This document shows, in pieces, positions 1 through 5,059 of a stretch of 5,059 nt of DNA. The translations under genes and the position numbers were made by a program. Below the pieces are notes generated by a model that made no database searches, was not told the origin of the DNA, and worked only from the letters and a program-made list of their open reading frames with translations. Where the stretch lies: assembly GCA_018623655.1 (NCBI GenBank), contig JAAZVG010000115.1:1-5059 (forward strand). Direction: 5' to 3'. The DNA comes from Flavobacteriaceae bacterium (GTDB lineage: Bacteria; Bacteroidota; Bacteroidia; Flavobacteriales; Flavobacteriaceae). Numbering within the stretch: the first letter of the stretch is position 1; each line of letters starts with the position of its first letter.

Positions 1-154
1 AACCTTTAAGACGAACTTCTCCTTCTTGTAAAATTGAAACAATCGGAGCGTGATTTTCAAGCAATTGAAAAGACCCATCTACACCAGGTAGAGCAACAGC
101 CGTTGCGTCTCCTAGGTATAGGGTAGCTTCAGGTGAGATAATTTCTAATTTCAT
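1..154 (-). CDS. atpC: F1Fo ATP synthase epsilon subunit, N-terminal part (3' end outside window)
   Basis: The first 51 codons of the epsilon subunit are visible, from ATG at 154-152 to the window edge. Epsilon belongs to the central stalk of the F1 sector on the cytoplasmic side of the inner membrane; it couples rotation of gamma to the c-ring and can inhibit ATP hydrolysis. The fragment begins MKLEIISPEATLYLGDA and continues with LPGVDGSFQLLENHAPIVS, the beta-sandwich pattern of the epsilon N-terminal domain (E. coli has an equivalent GELGIYPGHAPLL stretch). The C-terminal helical domain, if present, lies outside. The gene starts 7 bases after the atpD stop, so the two are almost certainly cotranscribed and translationally linked. 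Only a weak purine run (GAAG) precedes the start, as is usual in Bacteroidota. Identity is secure; the total length cannot be judged. Confidence 0.95.
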   Translation of the reverse strand, partial: MKLEIISPEATLYLGDATAVALPGVDGSFQLLENHAPIVSILQEGEVRLKG

Positions 155-161
155 AGACTTC

Positions 162-1670
162 TTAAGCTTCAGCAAGCATTTTCTCTCCAGCCTCGATTGC
201 CTCTTCAATAGAACCTTTAAGGTTGAAGGCGGCTTCAGGTAGGTGGTCTAACTCACCGTCCATAATCATGTTAAATCCTTTGATGGTTTCCTTGATATCT
301 ACAAGAACACCAGGGATACCGGTAAATTGCTCAGCTACGTGGAAAGGCTGAGATAGGAATCGTTGAACTCGACGTGCTCTAGATACTGCAAGCTTATCTT
401 CCTCTGAAAGTTCTTCCATACCAAGAATAGCAATAATATCTTGAAGTTCTTTATAACGTTGAAGAAGCTCCTTAACTCGCTGTGCACAGGCGTAATGTTC
501 ATCTCCTAAAATTTCTGGAGTAAGAATTCTTGAGGTAGAATCTAGCGGATCTACCGCAGGGTAGATACCTAACTCTGCTATTTTACGGGATAATACAGTT
601 GTTGCATCAAGGTGAGCAAACGTTGTTGCAGGTGCAGGGTCAGTAAGGTCATCTGCAGGCACATAAACCGCTTGAACCGAAGTGATCGAACCATTTTTAG
701 TTGAGGTGATTCGCTCCTGCATCGCACCCATCTCAGTAGCAAGTGTAGGTTGGTAACCAACAGCTGATGGCATACGACCGAGTAGTGCAGATACCTCAGA
801 ACCGGCCTGAGTAAATCTAAAGATATTATCCACGAAGAAAAGAACGTCTTTACCTTGATCATCTCCAGCTCCATCTCTAAAATATTCTGCTATAGTAAGT
901 CCTGAAAGAGCTACACGTGCACGTGCTCCAGGAGGCTCATTCATCTGGCCAAAAACAAAAGTGGCTTTAGACTCCTTCATCGCGCTCTTATCTACTTTAG
1001 AAAGATCCCATCCGCCTTTCTCCATTTCTTCCATGAAGGCTTCTCCATACTTGATAATTCCAGATTCAAGCATTTCACGAAGAAGATCATTCCCTTCACG
1101 AGTACGTTCTCCTACTCCAGCAAATACAGACAAACCACCGTGTCCTTTAGCGATATTATTGATTAGTTCCTGAATAAGCACCGTCTTACCAACACCAGCT
1201 CCCCCGAAAAGACCAATTTTACCTCCTTTAGCATAAGGCTCAATAAGATCAATAACTTTAATTCCCGTGAAGAGAACTTCTGTAGAAGTAGATAAGTTTT
1301 CGAAAGCAGGAGCTTCACGGTGAATAGGAAGTCCTTTATCTCCGGTGCGCTCTAATTCTGTAAGACCGTCAATAGGTGCACCAATCACATTAAATAGTCG
1401 ACCGTAAACGTCGTCGCCGATTGGCATTTGAATAGGCGCTCCAGTAGCTACAACCGAAGTGCCACGACTAAGACCATCTGTAGAGTCCATCGATATAGTT
1501 CTAACAGTGTTTTCACCTACGTGTGATTGAACTTCTAAAACGAGTACAGAACCATCAGGCTTTGAAACAGAGAGAGAATCATAAATCTTAGGAAGAGTAA
1601 CACCTGCCTCGAATTCAACGTCGATTACAGGTCCTACAACTTGTGAAATTTTTCCAGTTACTTGAGACAT
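162..1670 (-). CDS. atpD: F1Fo ATP synthase catalytic beta subunit
   Basis: This complete 502-residue protein carries the catalytic sites of F1, making ATP from ADP and phosphate at the cytoplasmic face of the inner membrane. Visible landmarks are: an N-terminal beta-barrel domain (about 1-85, starting MSQVTGKISQVVGPVIDVEF); the Walker A loop GGAGVGKT at 156-163 with K162 and T163; the catalytic glutamate E188 in GERTREG; Walker B ending VLFFVD at 276-281; the family signature PAVDPLDSTS at 371-380, with adenine-site Y370 just before it; and the DELSEED-equivalent loop, here EELSEED at 419-425. All expected catalytic residues are present. It is about 40 residues longer than E. coli beta (460), largely because of an insert of about 27 residues between GND (193-195) and GQMNEPPG (241-248). 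The ATG at 1670 gives the normal family N-terminus. atpC follows after 7 bases; a terminator and a promoter lie upstream, so atpDC looks like its own transcription unit. Confidence 0.99.
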   Translation of the reverse strand: MSQVTGKISQVVGPVIDVEFEAGVTLPKIYDSLSVSKPDGSVLVLEVQSHVGENTVRTISMDSTDGLSRGTSVVATGAPIQMPIGDDVYGRLFNVIGAPIDGLTELERTGDKGLPIHREAPAFENLSTSTEVLFTGIKVIDLIEPYAKGGKIGLFGGAGVGKTVLIQELINNIAKGHGGLSVFAGVGERTREGNDLLREMLESGIIKYGEAFMEEMEKGGWDLSKVDKSAMKESKATFVFGQMNEPPGARARVALSGLTIAEYFRDGAGDDQGKDVLFFVDNIFRFTQAGSEVSALLGRMPSAVGYQPTLATEMGAMQERITSTKNGSITSVQAVYVPADDLTDPAPATTFAHLDATTVLSRKIAELGIYPAVDPLDSTSRILTPEILGDEHYACAQRVKELLQRYKELQDIIAILGMEELSEEDKLAVSRARRVQRFLSQPFHVAEQFTGIPGVLVDIKETIKGFNMIMDGELDHLPEAAFNLKGSIEEAIEAGEKMLAEA

Positions 1671-1697
1671 TACTAGAGCGTTATTTGGCTTAAAGCC
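1671..1697. repeat. Short palindrome in the atpD leader
   Basis: The perfect 11-base inverted repeat GGCTTAAAGCC (1687-1697) has 5-base arms around a central A. It lies 16 bases upstream of the atpD ATG and downstream of the predicted promoter, so it would be in the 5' untranslated leader. As RNA it could form only about four base pairs with a three-base loop, so a protein-binding site is as plausible as a hairpin. No Shine-Dalgarno sequence is seen in the leader. Any function is inference, and a palindrome this short can occur by chance. Confidence 0.3.
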
Positions 1698-1715
1698 TGT
1701 TACTTAATTTGAGCG

Positions 1716-1723
1716 CAAATATA
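1716..1723 (-). promoter_or_regulatory. Predicted promoter -7 element for atpDC
   Basis: On the minus strand the sequence TATATTTG matches the Bacteroidota -7 consensus TAnnTTTG exactly. It lies 45 bases upstream of the atpD ATG, which would place the transcription start near 1708-1712 and give a leader of about 40 bases. The partner -33 element is less clear: the best TTTG (1753-1750) is 26 bases away, longer than the usual spacing, and closer sequence is just T-rich. The position directly after the terminator of the upstream gene supports a genuine atpDC promoter. Confidence 0.6.
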
Positions 1724-1745
1724 CAGAGATTATAGGAAGTAAAAA

Positions 1746-1785
1746 ATCTCAAAGAAAATAAAAACGCCCCATAATGGGGCGTTTT
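1746..1785 (-). terminator. Intrinsic terminator of the TonB-dependent receptor gene
   Basis: A perfect 10-base-pair stem, AAAACGCCCC (1761-1770) and GGGGCGTTTT (1776-1785), encloses a 5-base loop. Read on the minus strand, the stem is followed by a T-rich run (TTTTATTTTCTTT, down to about 1751, then T-rich again to 1741). It starts 26 bases after the receptor stop codon, which is the expected position for its terminator. On the plus strand the stem ends in only four T residues, so activity in that direction would be weaker. This is the clearest non-coding signal in the window. Confidence 0.92.
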
Positions 1786-1811
1786 AAAAAATAATTATAA
1801 AGAGGTTCTGA

Positions 1812-4634
1812 TTAGAAGTTCACGTTAAGTGAAGCGTAATAGATCGAACCGATCATTCCTGTACCAATAGCAGTCATATAATCACCGCCAGCGATATTAG
1901 ATCCTCCTATTTTAAGTACACTATTGTACTCAGGTAATTTAAGGTTGATCGAGGCATCAAGAACATCGAAAGCAGGAACTTCTCCGTCAGCAAAAGAAGC
2001 TTGCCAAGTATAAGATCCTGAATAACGATAATTCACATTGAAGCCCAAATTCTTAACTAGCTCTCTGTGACCAAAAGAAGCCTTAAAACGATCTCTAGGA
2101 GTATTTAATCCCACCTCAAAATCTGGATAATCCGCTTCATTGAAATCTAGCTCAGTTAATGTATAGCTAAGTCCTAAGTCAAATCCAGCAATTCTTGTAT
2201 CTAAACCAGCTACTACACCATAAGACTTAACAGGAACATCGGTGTTTGAGTAAGCTTGGTATACTTTATAATCCCCATTTTGAAGGGCAAGTAATGAAAG
2301 TGAGTTGTCACCCGCTTGACCATATAGTGGAACTACTTTGGTCTCTGCTGCATTGAAGTTCGTATACTGGTTCCAGTAAGCACTTACATCAAGAGTGATA
2401 GGACCGATTTGACCACGATAACCAATCTCATAAGCCTCAATCTCCTCAGCACCTACTAATTCAGTATCCTTCTTAACTGGAGCGCCTGCAAGAACAGAAG
2501 AAAGAGAGAAGGAATTGGTGTAGGCAGAACGTCCAACTATAGTTGAAGTTGCAGGTAAGCCCGCCGCTTGAGCTTGAGCACTGGTAGCAAACGTTCTTAC
2601 ATCACGATCTAAGTTTGATTCAGCACCACCAACTAGGATTGCTTGTCCTACATCTAATCCGATGAAGAAATCCTGTGTAGTTGGGTTTCTAAAACCAGTC
2701 TGAGCCGAGATACGCACATTGTGGTTTCTGGCTGAACCTAGTGTATACCCTAAAGAAACACGTGGAGAAACAAAACCGTCTAAAAATTCGTTTTTATCGT
2801 AACGAGCAGAAGCAGTTACTTTCAGACGCTCATCAGCAAATTTCTTTTGAATTTGAGTGTATGCGCCGTACTCGTTATACTTGATTGGTCCGTCTTTATC
2901 AGTAAAGATGGTTCCATTAGAATTTAGCTCATACTGACGGTATGAACCCCCAACCTGCAGATCTGCCCAGTCATTAATAAGGTGGGCAAAGTTGTAGTTA
3001 CCATTGATATGTCTAAACTTCGTGTTATCAATAAATTTAGCACCTGTTGCAAAATCACCGTCCTGTCGCACTTTAGTGAATGCATTATTGAATTCACCAG
3101 ACCCAGGCAGAAAACGATTTGTGTTCGCCTGTCCTTGTAAGTTAAAGGCTCCATAATTAGTAGCAGCTCCAAATTGGCTGTAGTAATCTACAGGATAATC
3201 AGCAGCTAAGCGACCGTTGTTGTGAGCATCGGCATCAGAACGACCCAATTGCTTAGATAGAAGGTATCCAGTAACGTAGTCACCAAACCACTTCGTGTCT
3301 GCAGCTTGTTGGCGGTTAATATTAATCGCAGCGAAACGAGTGTCATAGGCATCACCTGAATCCTCTTCAGTGATGTATGCACGAACGAAGAAATGATCAT
3401 TTTTAACCTCTAATTTTTGTTGAGTCATCGCAAAGCCCGATACCGCATAACGGTTAGCTCCTTGATAGATTGTAGTACCTGTACCCTTACGATAGTTATA
3501 GATAATTTCTAAATCATCTTCGTTTGGACGATAGTAGATTCCAATATCTCTTTTCATACTCTGCGCATCATAGTCAGCTAAAGCAGCTTCATCATAACCT
3601 GTACGCGAAACAAATGCTTTGCCATATGTTCCTGCAGGAGTACCAGCGAAATAATCGAAATCTAGAGTTGTTGCAACCTCATCCCCATAAACATTTAGAC
3701 CGTCATAACCAGGATTGGTTCTGCGCGATGACCATCCCTCATATGGCAATGCAGTTTGACTCATATCTTGAGTACTATTAGCGTGCCAATCCTCACCTTG
3801 TAAGTAAGTGATATTGGCCTTTATGGCTAATTTTTCAGAGAATTTCTTCGCAAAACGTACTCCAACATCCATGTATTCATTGGCACCAGCGGCGTTTTGA
3901 ACAGTGATACCTGTTTTTCCATAAACACTAACCCCTTCAGTTGTGAATGGGTCTTTAGAGGTCATGAATAAGATACCGTTGAAGGCGCCAGCACCATAAA
4001 GTGCAGACGATGCGCCTGGAAGGATTTCAACGCTAGCAACGTCAAGTTCAGACATACCCACAAGGTTACCTAATACGAAGTTTAGACCTGGTGCAGTGTT
4101 GTCCATTCCGTCTACAAGCTGAAGGAATCTTGTATTTGCAAACGTTGCGAAACCACGAGTATTAATCGATTGAAACGTAAGTGAGTTGGTGTTAATATCA
4201 ACCCCTTTTAGGTTTTGTAAACTTCCGTAAAAACTTTCAGCAGTAGCATTTTGGATTTGAGCAAGACCAAAGCGCTCTACCGAAACAGGCGATTCGAAAA
4301 TACGCTCAGGAGTTCTAGAAGCAGAAATCACAATCTCATCTAAAGCTGTAGAAGATTCATTAAGTGTTACTGTTAGAACCGATCCTGAGAAGGTAGCTGT
4401 TGCTGTAGTATACCCTAAACTTGAAACACGCACTGTAAATGGTGGGGTAAGACTAGTGGTAAAAGCAAAATTTCCGTCAAAATCAGCTACAGCACCCTCA
4501 GATTGTCCTACTACGATAACGTTAGCATTGGCAACAGGAGTACCATTTTGATCAACAACCTTTCCGCTTACACTGGTTTGGGCAAAAGCAAAAGCACTTG
4601 AAAGGATGCTAAGTACAAGAATTAACTTTTTCAT
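1812..4634 (-). CDS. TonB-dependent outer-membrane receptor, substrate unknown
   Basis: This 940-residue protein is an outer-membrane transporter powered by the TonB-ExbBD system. In order it shows: a Sec signal peptide (MKKLILVLSILSSAFAFA, probable cut A18-Q19); a carboxypeptidase-regulatory-like (CarboxypepD_reg) domain at about 22-93 (SGKVVDQNGTPVANANV, then DFDGNF and VSSLGY); a TonB-box-like stretch DEIVISASR at 99-107; a plug domain at about 112-228 with INTRGF (157-162), LQLVDGMD (171-178) and ILPGASSALYGAGAFNG (204-220); and a beta-barrel to the C-terminus, which ends in aromatic-rich IYYASLNVNF with a terminal Phe as expected for BAM-dependent assembly. I found no cysteine in the protein. 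The open frame extends 36 codons upstream to a TTG at 4742, but ATG 4634 is chosen because it places the signal peptide at the N-terminus. No SusD-like gene is adjacent, so a SusC role is unlikely. It lies between glmS and atpD as a single-gene unit closed by its own terminator. Family assignment is firm; the ligand (siderophore, metal, vitamin or peptide) is not determinable. Confidence 0.96.
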   Translation of the reverse strand: MKKLILVLSILSSAFAFAQTSVSGKVVDQNGTPVANANVIVVGQSEGAVADFDGNFAFTTSLTPPFTVRVSSLGYTTATATFSGSVLTVTLNESSTALDEIVISASRTPERIFESPVSVERFGLAQIQNATAESFYGSLQNLKGVDINTNSLTFQSINTRGFATFANTRFLQLVDGMDNTAPGLNFVLGNLVGMSELDVASVEILPGASSALYGAGAFNGILFMTSKDPFTTEGVSVYGKTGITVQNAAGANEYMDVGVRFAKKFSEKLAIKANITYLQGEDWHANSTQDMSQTALPYEGWSSRRTNPGYDGLNVYGDEVATTLDFDYFAGTPAGTYGKAFVSRTGYDEAALADYDAQSMKRDIGIYYRPNEDDLEIIYNYRKGTGTTIYQGANRYAVSGFAMTQQKLEVKNDHFFVRAYITEEDSGDAYDTRFAAININRQQAADTKWFGDYVTGYLLSKQLGRSDADAHNNGRLAADYPVDYYSQFGAATNYGAFNLQGQANTNRFLPGSGEFNNAFTKVRQDGDFATGAKFIDNTKFRHINGNYNFAHLINDWADLQVGGSYRQYELNSNGTIFTDKDGPIKYNEYGAYTQIQKKFADERLKVTASARYDKNEFLDGFVSPRVSLGYTLGSARNHNVRISAQTGFRNPTTQDFFIGLDVGQAILVGGAESNLDRDVRTFATSAQAQAAGLPATSTIVGRSAYTNSFSLSSVLAGAPVKKDTELVGAEEIEAYEIGYRGQIGPITLDVSAYWNQYTNFNAAETKVVPLYGQAGDNSLSLLALQNGDYKVYQAYSNTDVPVKSYGVVAGLDTRIAGFDLGLSYTLTELDFNEADYPDFEVGLNTPRDRFKASFGHRELVKNLGFNVNYRYSGSYTWQASFADGEVPAFDVLDASINLKLPEYNSVLKIGGSNIAGGDYMTAIGTGMIGSIYYASLNVNF

Positions 4635-4670
4635 TTGATAATTAGATTTAATTCGTCGAGTTTGATGTGG

Positions 4671-4678
4671 GAAAGATA
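4671..4678 (-). promoter_or_regulatory. Weak candidate -7 element for the receptor gene
   Basis: On the minus strand TATCTTTC matches the Bacteroidota -7 consensus TAnnTTTG at five of its six fixed positions, with C in place of the last G. It lies 36 bases upstream of the receptor ATG, a reasonable leader distance. A properly spaced -33 TTG is not evident: one TTG (4691-4689) is too close and TTTG (4712-4709) is too far. No Fur-like or other recognisable operator is seen. This is a tentative call made mainly on position. Confidence 0.3.
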
Positions 4679-4768
4679 ATGCTTTTTTCAACGCTGTTGT
4701 GAATTTAGCAAAGAATCGCCTCCTAAAATGGTAAAAAACCAAGTTAAAACGATTATTATATCATATTC

Positions 4769-4792
4769 TCAGCTAAACCGCTGATAATCAGC
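4769..4792. repeat. Palindrome with an extra half-site upstream of the receptor gene
   Basis: GCTGATAATCAGC (4780-4792) is a perfect inverted repeat with 6-base arms around a single central A. A further half-site, TCAGC (4769-4773), can pair with GCTGA (4780-4784) across a 6-base loop, so two alternative pairings exist. No T-run follows, so it does not look like a terminator. It sits about 135 bases upstream of the receptor start and could be a regulator-binding site; that is inference. Confidence 0.35.
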
Positions 4793-4836
4793 TACACGCT
4801 ATAATTAATAAGCTCTCTTCGGTATGCGGTAAGAAG

Positions 4837-4861
4837 TTTTGACTTTGATACAAAGCCAAAA
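4837..4861 (-). terminator. Candidate hairpin terminator or processing site downstream of glmS
   Basis: On the minus strand TTTTGGCTTTG (4861-4851) pairs with CAAAGTCAAAA (4847-4837) across the loop TAT, giving 11 pairs of which one is G-U. On the plus strand the same position becomes an A-C mismatch, so the structure favours an RNA made in the glmS direction. It lies about 106 bases after the glmS stop. What follows is CTTCTT rather than a pure T-run, so termination is plausible but not certain; a processing or binding site is an alternative. Confidence 0.4.
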
Positions 4862-4967
4862 TACTGTTGATATTCGGAGTAATTTGATTCCCAAAGTTTT
4901 GTTGTAATAATTGATACTGAGAAACTTATGAGGATTCCGTAGGGGTTACAAATCTCATCCCATAATC

Positions 4968-5059
4968 TTACTCCACTGTAACCGACTTAGCAAGGTTTCG
5001 AGGCTGATCTACATTGCATCCACGCAAAATAGCTATATGATACGAAAGTAGTTGTAGCG
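4968..5059 (-). CDS. glmS: Glutamine-fructose-6-phosphate aminotransferase (isomerizing), C-terminal end only
   Basis: The last 29 codons and the TAA stop are visible; the rest of the gene lies beyond the window edge. GlmS is a cytoplasmic enzyme that makes glucosamine 6-phosphate from fructose 6-phosphate and glutamine, the first step towards UDP-GlcNAc for peptidoglycan and lipopolysaccharide. The fragment reads LQLLSYHIAILRGCNVDQPR and ends NLAKSVTVE, matching the highly conserved C-terminus of the family (E. coli GlmS ends DVDQPRNLAKSVTVE). This tail folds over the isomerase site, and its lysine, here in LAKS, corresponds to E. coli K603. The glutaminase domain and most of the SIS domains cannot be assessed. 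It is codirectional with the receptor gene but separated by 333 bases, so it is unlikely to share a tight operon with it. The identity is secure despite the short fragment. Confidence 0.95.
   Translation of the reverse strand, partial: LQLLSYHIAILRGCNVDQPRNLAKSVTVE

Larger units (their letters stand above)
4635..4967. other. Gene-free spacer between glmS and the receptor gene
   Basis: These 333 bases are AT-rich, and I see no convincing gene on either strand; the longest ATG-started frame noticed is 18 codons (4728-4784, plus). The spacer contains an 11-base-pair hairpin (4837-4861), a near-perfect inverted repeat cluster (4769-4792), three minus-strand copies of TATCAA (4916-4911, 4872-4867, 4850-4845), and presumably the promoter of the receptor gene. 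A weaker imperfect hairpin (TTATGGGAT at 4965-4957 with ATCCTCATAA at 4935-4926, one bulge, 21-base loop) begins just after the glmS stop, but no T-run follows it. No tRNA or known riboswitch is recognised. Confidence 0.6.

Noticed and set aside
578..874. Open frame of 98 codons on the minus strand inside atpD
   Set aside because: It lies wholly within the secure atpD gene in another frame, has a low-complexity Leu/Arg/Gln-rich translation and no recognisable domain.
961..1173. Open frame of 70 codons on the plus strand, antisense to atpD
   Set aside because: It is opposite conserved atpD codons including the region of the insert; the Ser/Pro/Leu-rich translation resembles no protein and no promoter is seen.
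2924..3781. Three open frames (2924-3172 minus, 3206-3400 minus, 3524-3781 plus) inside the receptor gene
   Set aside because: All overlap the intact receptor frame and look like frame shadows with no family motif.
1812..4634. Reading the receptor as a SusC-type glycan importer
   Set aside because: No SusD-like lipoprotein gene is adjacent; the downstream neighbour is atpD, behind a strong terminator.
4719..4724. AGGAGG on the minus strand, which looks like a strong Shine-Dalgarno sequence
   Set aside because: The only start after it is a TTG (4711-4709) with a 7-codon frame, and Bacteroidota rarely use such sites; likely chance.
4635..4742. Extension of the receptor by 36 codons to a TTG start at 4742
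   Set aside because: The extension would bury the signal peptide behind a basic, aromatic-rich stretch (FRRRFFAKFTTALKKALSF); ATG 4634 gives a standard signal peptide.
4755..4760. TATAAT on the minus strand resembling an E. coli -10 box
   Set aside because: No TTGACA-like element at the right distance, and the Bacteroidota housekeeping sigma factor prefers TAnnTTTG.
4728..4784. Plus-strand ATG frame of 18 codons in the spacer
   Set aside because: Too short, without a ribosome-binding or promoter signal, and it crosses the palindrome.
1..5059. CRISPR arrays, insertion sequences, tRNA or rRNA genes, defence or phage genes
   Set aside because: No regularly spaced direct repeats, transposase-like frame or RNA-gene signature was seen; nearly all of the window is explained by four ordinary genes.

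Overview
This window reads as the chromosome of a flavobacterium (phylum Bacteroidota), probably a marine Flavobacteriaceae member. The evidence is the AtpD sequence with a long insert typical of the phylum, a large TonB-dependent receptor with an N-terminal carboxypeptidase-regulatory-like domain, AT-rich spacers, a TAnnTTTG-type promoter box, and start sites without Shine-Dalgarno sequences. Genus-level placement is inference only.

All four genes lie on the minus strand, so transcription runs from high to low coordinates. In that order they are: the last 29 codons of glmS (stop at 4968); a 333-base spacer with hairpins and palindromes but no gene; a complete 940-residue TonB-dependent outer-membrane receptor (4634 to 1812); a 141-base spacer with a strong intrinsic terminator followed by a good Bacteroidota-type promoter; complete atpD (F1 ATP synthase beta, 1670 to 162); and, after 7 bases, the first 51 codons of atpC (F1 epsilon), cut by the window edge.

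The genes do not form one pathway. atpD and atpC form a tight operon for two F1 subunits, and the other ATP synthase genes are not visible here. The receptor appears to be a single-gene transcription unit, insulated from atpDC by the terminator at 1761-1785. It has no SusD-like partner in the window, so it is probably not a SusC glycan importer, and its substrate cannot be read from the sequence. glmS is a housekeeping amino-sugar gene.

Overall this is an ordinary core-genome stretch. I see no mobile element, CRISPR array, RNA gene or defence-like system. The points worth a second look are small: the AtpD insert, palindromes in the two spacers, a candidate RNA hairpin downstream of glmS, and the unknown substrate of the receptor.
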